Positions 21,498 through 32,200 of a DNA stretch of 64,000 nucleotides are shown one piece after another. Below the pieces are notes generated by a model. The model was not told the DNA's origin, ran no database searches, and worked only from the letters and a program-made list of their open reading frames with translations. This DNA is from Spinacia oleracea (lineage: Eukaryota > Streptophyta > Magnoliopsida > Caryophyllales > Amaranthaceae), in assembly GCF_020520425.1 (NCBI RefSeq), contig NC_079492.1, forward strand, positions 1,922,001 to 1,986,000, read 5' to 3'. Positions within the stretch are counted from its first letter, which is position 1. Every line of letters starts with the position of its first letter. The position numbers were made by a program, and so were the translations under genes.

Positions 21498-24400
21498 TTG
21501 GGCACTGAGTCTTGCTTAGAGTCATTCCATGAGACATGGGTAGGTAGCCTCGCTTGGAGTCCGCCATCTTGAACCTATCAAGCACCTTATTGATATAAGT
21601 GCTTTGACTAAGTCCAATCATCTTTTTAGATCTATCTCTGTAAATCTTGATGCCCAATATGTACTGTGTTTCTCCTAGATCCTTCATCGAAAAACATTTC
21701 CCAAGCCAAATCTTGACAGAGTTCAACATAGGAATGTCATTTCCGATAAGCAATATGTCGTCGACATATAATACTAGGAAAGCAATTTTGCTCCCACTGA
21801 CCTTCTTGTATACACAAGATTCATCCGCGTTCTTGATGAAACCAAAGTCACTGACTGCTTCATCAAAACGTATATTCCAGCTCCTGGATGCCTGCTTCAA
21901 TCCGTAGATTGACTTCTTTAGCTTGCATACCTTTTTAGCATTCTTTGGATCCTCAAAACCTTCAGGCTGTGTCATAAACACAGTTTCTGTTAAAACACCG
22001 TTTAAGAAAGCAGTTTTGACATCCATCTGCCATATTTTGTAATCGTAATATGCAGCGATTGCTAACATTATTCGAATAGACTTTAGCATTGCAACTGGTG
22101 AAAAGGTTTCATCGTAATCCACACCGTGGACTTGCCTGTAACCTTTTGCAACCAATCTAGCTTTGAAAACTTCAAGTTTCCCATCCTTGTCCTTTTTCAG
22201 TTTGAAAACCCATTTGCTTCCAATGGCTTGGTAGCCATCTGGCAAATCGACCAAATCCCATACTTGGTTTTCAGACATGGAGTCTAATTCAGATTGCATG
22301 GCTTCTTGCCATTGCTTGGAGCTAGGGCTCGTCATAGCTTGCTTGTAAGTCGCAGGTTCATCACTTTCAAGTAATAGAACGTCATAGCTCTCGTTCGTCA
22401 AAATACCTAAGTACCTTTCCGGTTGAGATCTATATCTTTGCGATCTACGCGGGGTAACATTTCTAGATTGACCATGATTCTCACCAGATTCTTCTAAAGA
22501 TCTCTGAGTTTCATCCTGAATGTCATCCTGAGCATTCTCTAGAGTTTGTTGTTCGACTCGAATTTCTTCGAGGTCTACTTTTCTCCCACTTGTCATTTTG
22601 GAAATGTGATCCTTCTCCAAAAAGACACCATCTCGAGCAACAAACACTTTGTTCTCAGATGTATTGTAGAAGTAATACCCCTTTGTTTCCTTTGGATAGC
22701 CCACAAGGATACATTTGTCAGATTTTGGATGAAGTTTGTCTGAAATTAATCGTTTGACGTATACTTCACCTCCCCAAATCTTAAGAAAAGACACATTTGG
22801 AGGCTTTCCAAACCATAATTCGTATGGAGTCTTTTCGACAGCTTTAGACGGAGCTCTATTTATAGTGAGTGCAGCTGTATTTAGTGCATGTCCCCAAAAT
22901 TCTAATGGAAGTTCGGCCTGACCCATCATTGACCTGACCATGTCTAGCAAGGTTCTGTTCCTCCGTTCTGACACACCGTTCCATTGTGGTGTTCCAGGAG
23001 GAGTCAATTCTGATAGAATTCCACATTCTTTCAGATGGTCATCAAATTCATAGCTCAGATATTCACCGCCTCTATCAGACCGCAGTGCCTTAATCTTCTT
23101 GCCTAATTGATTCTCTACTTCACTCTGAAATTCCTTGAATTTGTCAAAGGATTCAGACTTATGCTTCATTAGGTAGACATAACCATACCTACTGAAGTCA
23201 TCAGTGAAAGTGATAAAGTAGCTGAAACCACCTCTAGCATTTGTACTCATTGGTCCACATACATCTGTATGGATTAAACCCAATAGTTCATTTGCTCTTT
23301 CTCCAACTTTAGAGAAAGGTTGCTTCGTCATGATTCGCACTTACCATAATCCTCTAAGTCAAATGGTTCTAGAATTCCTTCCCTTTGAAGTCTTTCTAAG
23401 CGTTTCAAGTTTATATGGCCTAATCGACAATGCCACAGATAGGTGAGATCTGAATCATCCTTTTTGGCCTTTTTGGTATTTATGTTATATACTTGTTTGT
23501 CGTGATCTAATAAATAAAGTCCATTGACTAATCTAGCAGATCCATAAAACATCTCTTTAAAATAAAACGAACAACTATTGTCTTTTATTATAAAGGAAAA
23601 TCCCTTAGCATCTAAGCAAGAAACTGAAATGATGTTTTTAGTAAGACTTGGAACATGGAAACATTCTTCCAGTTCCAAAACTAGCCCGGAGGGCAACGAC
23701 AAATAGTAAGTTCCTACAGCTAATGCAGCAATCCGTGCTCCATTTCCCACTCGTAGGTCGACTTCACCCTTGCTTAACTTTCTACTTCTTCTTAGTCCCT
23801 GTGGATTGGAACATAAGTGTGAGCCACAACCTGTATCTAATACCCAAGAAGTTGATTTAGCAAGTATACAGTCTATAACGAAAATACCTGAAGATGGAAC
23901 GACTGTTCCGTTCTTCTGATCTTCCTTTAGCTTCAAGCAATCTCTCTTCCAATGCCCCTTCTTCTTGCAGTAGAAGCATTCGGATTCAGAAGTGGGTTGA
24001 CTGACCTTCCTCTTTGCAGATTTGGCGCCAGTTTTCTTAGTTGGGCTGGCCTTGTTGCCACCTTTCTTAGCATTCCTCTTCTTTCCAGATTTCTTGAACT
24101 TGCCCCCACGCACCATAAGCACATCCTGCTTATCACTTTTGAGCGTTTTTTTCAGCGGTCTTCAGCATACCGTGAAGCTCAGTGAGCGTTTTGTCCAGAC
24201 TATTCATACTGTAGTTCAGTTTGAACTGATCATACCCGCTATGAAGAGAATGGAGGATGGTGTCTATAGCCAATTCCTGAGAAAATTGCTGATCCAGCCG
24301 ACTCATATTCTCAATGAGTCCAATCATTTTGAGAACATGTGGACTTACGGGCTCGCCTTTCTTAAGCTTGGTCTCAAGAATTTGCCTATGAGTCTCGAAT

Positions 24401-24729
24401 CTTTCGACTCGAGCCAGATCTTGGAACATGTTCTTCAACTCACTGATGATTGTGAAAGCATCTGAGTTGATGAACGTTTTCTGCAGATCCGCACTCATGG
24501 TGGCGAGCATTAGACATTTCACATCCTTGTTGGCATCAATCCAACGATTGAGGGCTGCCTGAGTGACCCCGTCGCCTGCAGCTTCGGGCATCGCCTCATC
24601 TAGGACATACTCCTTTTCTTCCTGCATAAGAACTATTTGCAAGTTCCTTTGCCAGTCAAGGAAGTTTTTCCCGTTCAACTTCTCCTTTTCGAGAATTGAT
24701 CGAATGTTGAATGAATTGTTGTTTGCCAT
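21498..24729 (-). pseudogene. Inverted cop-B gag-pol, truncated and frameshifted
   Basis: On the minus strand: gag starting MANNNSFNIRSILEKEKL at 24729, zinc knuckle CFYCKKKGHWKRDC, protease, integrase and reverse transcriptase (YVDDILLIGND), ending abruptly after TLSKTQCP at the junction, so RNase H is missing. Lesions seen: one extra T near 24148 in gag, and a 16-bp deletion near 23331 that removes the last Cys of the integrase HHCC region. Near-identical to cop-C in the shared parts. Not able to make a full polyprotein. Confidence 0.85.
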
Positions 24730-27541
24730 ATTAAAAACTACAATTGAAAAGAATAAACAAATAAATAACCATTCACAGTTTCTCTTAATAAACTTAAATT
24801 CTAGCATACATGCATAATTCAATGTTTATTAAGCATTTTATTCAATTTATGTGTTCCGGCAGGTGTGAATAAAATGATTCCAAGATCCTAAAATCATTGA
24901 AGAACTAAGCACAGTTTGTCGACTTAATCCTAGAACATCTTAGGAAAGCAAAAGCCTTTTTCTAATAGTCTAAAAACTATTCTTGGTTGATAGGTACGTC
25001 TAAGAACTTATTAGGTAAACCTATCGAATTTGCCACGACATAAAAGGACTCCTTACTTATATCGTTGAGTTTCACCAAAACTAACATGTACTCACAATTA
25101 TTTGTGTACCTTGCCCCTTTAGGACCAATAAGTAACACCTCGCTGAGCGAAAACTATTACTAGATTGATGTAAAGGATATCCAAGCAAGTGTATATTTTG
25201 GCATGGCACCTTTTAACTCAATTTTTAAGTTTGGAACTTAAGGCTCTTACTATGTTGGTTAGATTTTAAGTGAACTAAAATCCTTAATCATGCAACATAA
25301 TCAAGCTTTTGATCTCATGCATTTTAAGACATATTTAAAACAATAAATAACTTAAAACATGCATAAGATATTTGTGATCTAGTATGGCCCGACTTCATCT
25401 TGAAGCTTTGACTTCAAAGTCCGTCTTGAAAATCTCCGTGGGAGGCACCATTTTCTTCAAATAGGATAAGCTATAACTAATTACAACTATTTGATGGTTC
25501 GCAGACCATATTTGAATTGAAAAATAACTTTGGTACTTTAGACCAATTACATTCAAATTAATGGTACGCAGACCATATTTTCTATCCTATTTGGGCCATA
25601 CTAGTCACTTCATAACCTGCAAAACAGTACATATACAATATATACCATTCACCCATTCATTATCATGAATGGCCCACATAGCTGGTTAGTAAAACACATT
25701 ATGCATCACGTAAACATTTGCAGCAATTAATCAAGGGCACCAATAATCTACCAATTATTCAGTCCTTATTAATTCTAATCAAGTTGTTTTAACCTTAAGG
25801 ATTTGTAGACCTAATCAAGAGTTTATGACTAAAAAGCGCTCCCACTTAAACCAATAAATTCATATGCTTTACCAATTTTAAACATAAAAATGTATTTCTA
25901 GTCTAACCGGAAACATACAAATTTAAAGCTCATATAAATTTATAATTGAATCCAAAAAGTTTAATTTAATTTCAGTCGCATTTAAATTAATTCATGATTT
26001 TAATTTTAGTAAAATAATTAGAATAAATAACATTTATTATAATTATAATATTCAAAATTAAAATCCAAGAAAATAATTTAAATTGTTAATTTTAAAATTA
26101 ATTAAAATTACGTGAACTGAAATTTTCAAATTAAACATTCAAAACGATCTAATCGTAACGCAAACACCCTACGCGTTGCACGCCCATGGGCCGCACGCAC
26201 ACAGCCATTGCTGGCCATGCGCGCGCAGCCCATGCGCTCGTCGCATAGCTGCTGCATCCCTATCGCAAGCCTCCGCACGCATTGGTGCTCGCTGCGCGCG
26301 CCAGCGCTCATCGCACGCGGGCTATCGCTCGCAGTGCGCGCGCGACATCGCTCGCTGGGCGCGCGAGCCATCGCTCGCTGGGCGCGCGACATCGCTCGCT
26401 GGGCGGGCGACATCGCTCGCTGTGCGCGCGACATCGCTCGCTGGGCGGGCGACATCGCTCGCTGTGCGCGCGAGCAATGCTAGGCGCAGCGCTCGTGGCA
26501 CGCGAGCTTGCGCTCGCTGCGCGCGAGGCTGCGCGCTCTTGTGCGAGGCAGCGCGCTTTGTGGCGCAGCTCGCTTGCTGCCCACACGCGACTGCCTTGGC
26601 TCGCCCTACGCCCATGCCCATTCGTCCATTGGTCGTGGCACACGACACAAGGCAGGGCTGCTGCCTTGTGCTCGTGCACTACGCCCTTGCTCATTGCATT
26701 CGTGCCGCATGGGCGACGAGCTCCCTTGCTCGTCATCGCATGCCCGCATTATACAACACCCCTTAAGGGTAACACGAAGCGTCCATTGCTTCGTGCGTGC
26801 AAGTTTTATGAACGAATCGCATAAAATTTAAAATTTATATTTAAAATTAATGACAAATTAATAAATAATATTAATTTCATAAATTTTAGGGCGAAAAATC
26901 GAAAATTTATTATCCAATTGATTTCCGATTGTTATGGATTCAAGTCTAGGTCATAAAAATTTAAAATTTATCGTAAATTTACAATTTTGTGGTGGTTTTT
27001 AATCATAGGTTTCTAATTAAATTACAATTAATTATGAAAATCAAATTAATTCTAAATTATTCTAATTTTCAACAAATTAATCATAATTACAAATTAGATT
27101 GCATAATTAACAAGATTAGGCATTCAAACTTGTTAAACATATGCAGTAGGTCAATCAAAAATTCAAGATTTATCAACAAGAATCGCAAATATTTAATTTA
27201 ACATCTTAAATTTACGAAATTTTGCATTCGAAAAACTAAAACCTTCGAAAAGTCATAGTTAGGCTTCGAATTTGAGAATTCTGGGTTCGGCAGAAAAATA
27301 TTATTTTTGTCAAAATTTTAGAATGCCTTTTACATGCGGAATTGACACAAAAATCACTCAATTCGGATGAGTAACGAAGAAACTGCCGAAAAACTGCGTA
27401 CGTATAATTAAATAAACGCAATTTGCAATTAATTAACAATTACGAAAATTAATCACCCCTTTTAATTCTTGCAAATTTGTAATATTTAACCATGTTCATG
27501 CAATTTAGATTATGAAAATAATAAGGGGCTCGTGATACCAC
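24730..27541 (-). mobile_element. Inverted leader of cop-B
   Basis: Antisense counterpart of 13269-16090, including the GC-rich tandem-repeat island (26140-26760) and the primer site at its right end (GGGGCTCGTGATACCAC, just before 27542). In the repeat island the unit order differs from cop-A. No independent coding capacity. Confidence 0.8.
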
Positions 27542-27622
27542 TGTTAGGTTATGATACATATGATACATATTTAACCATGTTCCGCATGATTTATGAATTG
27601 TCATATGTATCATAACCTAACA
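27542..27622. repeat. Palindromic junction with 22-bp perfect inverted repeat
   Basis: The LTR terminus TGTTAGGTTATGATACATAT.. (27542-27563) is repeated as its exact inverse at 27601-27622. The 37-bp spacer includes TATTTAACCATGTT, also present in the adjoining leader at about 27483. This is where antisense cop-B ends and sense LTR resumes. Confidence 0.9.
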
Positions 27623-28282
27623 GCGCGCACAGCACGCGCAGCGCGCAGCGCGCACAGCGCGCACAGCACGCGCAGCGCGCAGCGCGCGCGGGCGCTGAGT
27701 GGGCTGCTGCTCGCGCGCACGCATGGGGCCCATCGTGGCTGCCGTGCGTGTGTGTGCAAGTGTTTGTGTTCGTGCACGTTTCCTAAAACATGCAGAGTTC
27801 GGTTAATGATTAAATTCCTAATTCTATTTGATAAATTAATTAAATTAGAGTTCTTGTAGGATTCTAGGTTTAATTAATTTGTATCTGAATAGGATTTCGA
27901 TTCCCTTTCCATACCGCTATAAATATGAGGCTAGGGCTCACAATTTATAACACAAGTTTCAAAGTATTCAAAGTGAGTTTTTGAGAGAAAAATTCAGTCA
28001 CACATTTGCCTATAAAGTGCCGAAAATAATAGTACCTTAAGGGCGATTCTAGTTGGTCAATCTTAAGGCGGATCCGGACGTGCTGTGGACTATCTACGGA
28101 GGGACGACACTTGGAGTCCTAAAGACTTGTTCTTGTTCGGATCGGGCGCAGCTAGGGAAGGCACGCAACAAAGAGTATGCATCTAATCTATGCTAAATGA
28201 TTATGTGTAAATAATATGTTTTCCTGGGTTTATGGGTTTTTCCGCATGATTTATGAATTGTCATATGTATCATAACCTAACA
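27623..28282 (+). repeat. Last part of the interrupted 3' LTR
   Basis: Resumes in the GC-rich part of the LTR (equivalent to about 12640) and runs to the CTAACA end. The GCGCACAGCACGCGC block is present one extra time. Near the end it has a small insertion relative to the 5' LTR (GAATTGTCATATG against GAATATG) and one T-to-A change. About 300 bp of LTR between this part and the first part are missing. Confidence 0.85.
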
Positions 28283-28658
28283 CAAACACACAATCCAACT
28301 TGTAGTTTACTAAATGCAAACAACCCCTTAAATCAACTAACATGCAGTTGTACGAGTACATAGCTTCAAAAGTATAATCAGGCAGTAATGGTAGTGGTAC
28401 ATCCTCTTGATACTCTTCACTCATGAAATCAAACCCGGATACACAGTCGTATTTGTTGTAGGGTTTTCGATTTATCCAATACGACACGTTATTAGAATTA
28501 ACCATATTCATATGACAACTATGTCCATGTGGAGGAGGTTGTATGCTTTTCCATGAATTTCTCTTCAAACTGTACACCCAAGCTTTAGCATTATTATCAC
28601 TCATGGTTGTTATTGTTTCGAACTAAATAAAAAATCTTATAATCGTCGTTAATGCAAT
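28283..28658 (-). pseudogene. F-box-associated gene remnant, piece 2 of 4
   Basis: Minus-strand coding: AKAWVYSLKRNSWKSIQPPP, VSYWINRKP, FDFMSEEYQEDVPLP and CLHLVNYKLDCVF, all hallmarks of the F-box-associated domain. Upstream in the piece, another frame reads INDDYKIFYLVRNNN, followed by a stop and then a third frame starting the AKAWVYS part, so there is at least one frameshift near 28605. The piece lies between the composite element (right end 28282) and the 5.3-kb Copia (from 28659). Confidence 0.8.
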
Positions 28659-29059
28659 TGTTGGTATTCAGCATGGTATTCAGCCTTGCACCACACGAGC
28701 AAACAACATATCACAGCAAAGCAAAACAAGCAGCAACAACCTTGTGCACACAATGATCAACTCAACAACTTCTAGAAGCAGTGGCTAACTGATTCCCTAG
28801 ATTTAAGGAAGGTTGTTAGAGTTGTTAGAGCTGTTAGTTGATGATCTATTTATGCAATAAACTGAGAATGATGAGCTGTACATTTAGAGTGTTTTGATTG
28901 GTGGAAACACCTCATAGAAGTTAGCATACAGATTGTATAAATGTAGTTCTTGCTGTAATTATTCGAATTCATTCAATGAAATAATATCTTCATTCTTCTT
29001 AAGCATTTTCTCTCTAATTCTCTCAAGAAGTTTTCATCCTAAAGAGGTGAAAACTGACA
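28659..29059 (+). repeat. 5' LTR of the 5.3-kb Copia
   Basis: 401 bp, TGTTGGTATTCAGC to GTGAAAACTGACA. It carries CTATTTATGCAATAAAC, a possible TATA/polyadenylation region. Identical to 33596-33996 as far as I can read. Confidence 0.9.
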
Positions 29060-29074
29060 TGGTATCAGAGCAAG
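29060..29074 (+). other. Primer binding site
   Basis: TGGTATCAGAGCAAG directly follows the 5' LTR and fits the initiator-methionine tRNA primer site of plant Copia elements. Confidence 0.8.
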
Positions 29075-29224
29075 ATCATTAGATTCTGCCTGAATTGTTT
29101 CCGCAAATTTCTACTTCTTCTACATTGCTTGATCAATTGATCAAGTTGTTCTCAATTTTAGAATCTTTGATTCTGATTTTCAGCAGCTGAAATTCTGTAG
29201 AATTTCATCTTTGTTCTCTTCAGA

Positions 29225-32200
29225 ATGTCTACTGATATTGATTCTTCACTCAATCCAAATTCAGCTTACTATCTCAGCAATAATGATATTAATACTTCAA
29301 AATTGGTCAATATAGTCTTTGATGGCAAGTGCTTTAATGACTGGAAAAGATCTATGATGATAGCTTTGTCTGCTAGAAACAAATTGTGTTTTGTTGATGG
29401 AACTTTGGATCAACCAATAGCAAACTCAGAAAATTTTAGAATCTGGAATAGGTGCAACGATTTGGTAATCTCTTGGATGTTAGGATCTCTTGAAGTTTCA
29501 ATTGCAAGAAGTGTTTTATATCTCAAAACAGCAAGAGATATCTGGTTAGATCTTGAAGAGAGATTTTGTCAGTCATCTGGTCCACAGTTATTCTCAGTTC
29601 AACAGAAACTATGTGATTTGAATCAAGATGAAGATGAACAAATATCAGGATTTTTCACTAAGATCAAACTTCTTTGGGATCAACTAGATGGCTTGGATCC
29701 TTTACCATCTTGTACATGCACTGGCTGTAATTGCACTCTCACACAGAAACTTCTGAAGTCTCAACAGAATCAAAGGTTGATTCAGTTTTTGATGAAATTG
29801 AATGAGAAGTATGATCACTCTAAAAGCACTATTCTCATGATGAGTCCACTTCCAACAATCTCTAAAGCATATGGATTATTGCTTCAAGAAGAACAGCAGA
29901 AAGAAGTTAATAGCAACAGAAATCACAACTTGGAATCTACTGTGTTCACTGCAAGAAAGTTCACTGATAATAGGCCATATAAGTCTAACTATGGTTCTAG
30001 TTCTGGCATGCAAAACACAGGTGGAAATCAACCAAGAAACTTTACTTACAGTAGAAACAATTTATACTGTGAACATTGCAAAATGAAGAATCACACTGTT
30101 GATAAATGTTGGAAGCTACATGGCTATCCTAAGGATTTCAAAGGCAGAGGCAAAAGAGTAGCAGCAGCAGCTCAGTTAGAAGAGTTCACTGAAAAGGAAA
30201 GTCCAACTGAAGGAGATACAGGAATGGTTCATGCCACATTTTCAGAAGAACAATACAACAAGATTTTGAGCCTGCTTAACACTCAGAAAGTTGCTAATCA
30301 AGCTGAATGTTCTGGTTCTGGTTCTCTTGGTTTAGCAACTACTACTCAATTGAGAGGTACATTCTGTCTCCTTTCTAAATTTAAAGCTAAGTGGATTCTA
30401 GATAGTGGTGCAAGTGATCACATGTGTTCAGAGAAAAACATGTTCAGTAAATTAGAATCTGTTGATGATAAACAACACACCATCACAATTCCTGATGGAA
30501 CAGAATTACAAGTAACACACAAAGGTATAATTGACCTAGGAAATAATATAACACTTAGGAATGTGTTGTATGTACCAGGTTTCCAGTTCAATCTGATTAG
30601 TATTTCTCAACTCTGCAATGATATCCAGTGTTCAGTTTTATTCACACATAATGAATGTTTTGCACAGGACCTTTCCAAGAACAAGCATACTCTGCTTGGT
30701 AGATTGGACAAAGGCCTGTATTGTTTGAATGAAGAGTTGTTGGCATCTGATAGCAGTGCAATGTCACACAATTATGCCCTTTCCAGCATGGCATCTGAAG
30801 TTGAAGAAGTTAAACTTTGGCATCTTAGACTAGGACATATTTCTTTTGGCAAAATAAAGAATATCAAGAATATTAATGTCAAAGGTTGCCTAGCTGAATG
30901 TTTTTGTCAGATTTGTCCATTAGCTAAGCAAACAAGATTCCCTTTTCCCACTAGCACTATTAAGTCAGTACAACCCTTTGATTTGTTACATGTAGATGTA
31001 TGGGGGCCCTACTCTGTACTTGATTCTTCTAGATGTAATCAGTTCTTAACAATTGTGGATGATTACACTAGGATGACTTGGACTCATTTAATGAGAAATA
31101 AAACAGATTCTGTCAAAATTATGACTGATTTCTTACTGTATGTTGAGAATCATTTTGGTTTTACAGTTAAATCAGTTAGATCAGATAATGCACCTGATTT
31201 GACAGAAGGTGCAATGAAGGAATTGTTTCTTAGCAAGGGAATTCTTCAACAGAAAAGCTGTAGTCACACACCCCAGCAAAATGGTGTGGTTGAAAGAAAG
31301 CATAAACATCTTCTTGAAACTGCAAGAGCTTTGTTTTTTCAGTCCAAACTACCTGATAAGTATTGGAGTGATTGCATATTAACTGCTACCTTTCTGATCA
31401 ACAGAATGCCTTTAAAAAGTATCCAGTTTAGTACACCATATGAGAAGCTATTCAAACAAGCACCTGATTTATCTCACTTGAAAGTCTTTGGATGTCTATG
31501 CTACATTACTACCTCTAAGGTCAACAGATCCAAGTTTGACCCAAGAGCAGATCCATGTGTTCTACTTGGATACCCTCCAAATCAGAAAGCTTACAAAGTT
31601 CTCAATCTCAACACAAAGAAATCAGTGATTTCCAGGGATGTTGTGTTCCATGAACACCATTTTCCTTTCCATTTCTCACCTGATCCATCAGTTGCTTATT
31701 CCACTCAATTCTTCTTACCAAATATTACTCCTTACTCTTCAGACTTACCTGATATTTCATCACAAGATCTTGATTCTTCTAATTCTACAAACACAACTCC
31801 CTTGTCTATTTCTGTTGTTAATTCCCCCACATCTGACATCTCTTTCACTCCACCATCCTCTTCATCTTCTCCTTCTCCACCTTCTCCACCTTCTCCCCCA
31901 GCACCTAGAAAATCTACCAGAACTATCAAACCACCCTCTCATCTCAATGATTATGTTTGTCACAAACCTCCAAAGCACTGGTGCAATCTTGTGGCTTATG
32001 ACAAGTTGCCAGATCACCATAAGCTTCTCATTGATGCACATATGGAACTGGTTGAACCTACTACATATTCTGAAGCTGCTACAGATTCAAAGTGGATAGA
32101 TGCAATGGATAAAGAAATCAGTGCATTGCAACATAACAAAACCTGGGATTATGTCCTATTGCCTAAAGGAAAGAAGGCCATTGGATGTAAATGGGTCTAC

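Larger units (their letters stand above)
11856..28282 (+). mobile_element. 16.4-kb composite Copia retrotransposon (sense copy + inverted copy)
   Basis: Outer ends are TGAAGG..CTAACA flanked by CAAAC at 11851-11855 and 28283-28287. In order: 5' LTR, primer site, leader with GC-rich island, gag-pol (cop-A), polypurine tract, first ~550 bp of the 3' LTR, then an inverted, 3'-truncated second copy (cop-B: pol, gag, leader, LTR edge), then the last ~660 bp of the 3' LTR. The single outer target duplication implies insertion of the whole chimera at once. Cop-B has no target duplication of its own. It splits the F-box-associated gene. Confidence 0.85.

Noticed and set aside
21498-27541. Independent nested insertion of cop-B into cop-A
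   Set aside because: No target duplication, no complete LTR at either end, and part of the host LTR is missing; a template-switch origin fits better.
31638-32099. 153-residue frame overlapping Copia pol
   Set aside because: Lies in another frame of the Ser/Pro-rich linker of an intact polyprotein; biased Leu/Ile composition typical of a frame shadow.
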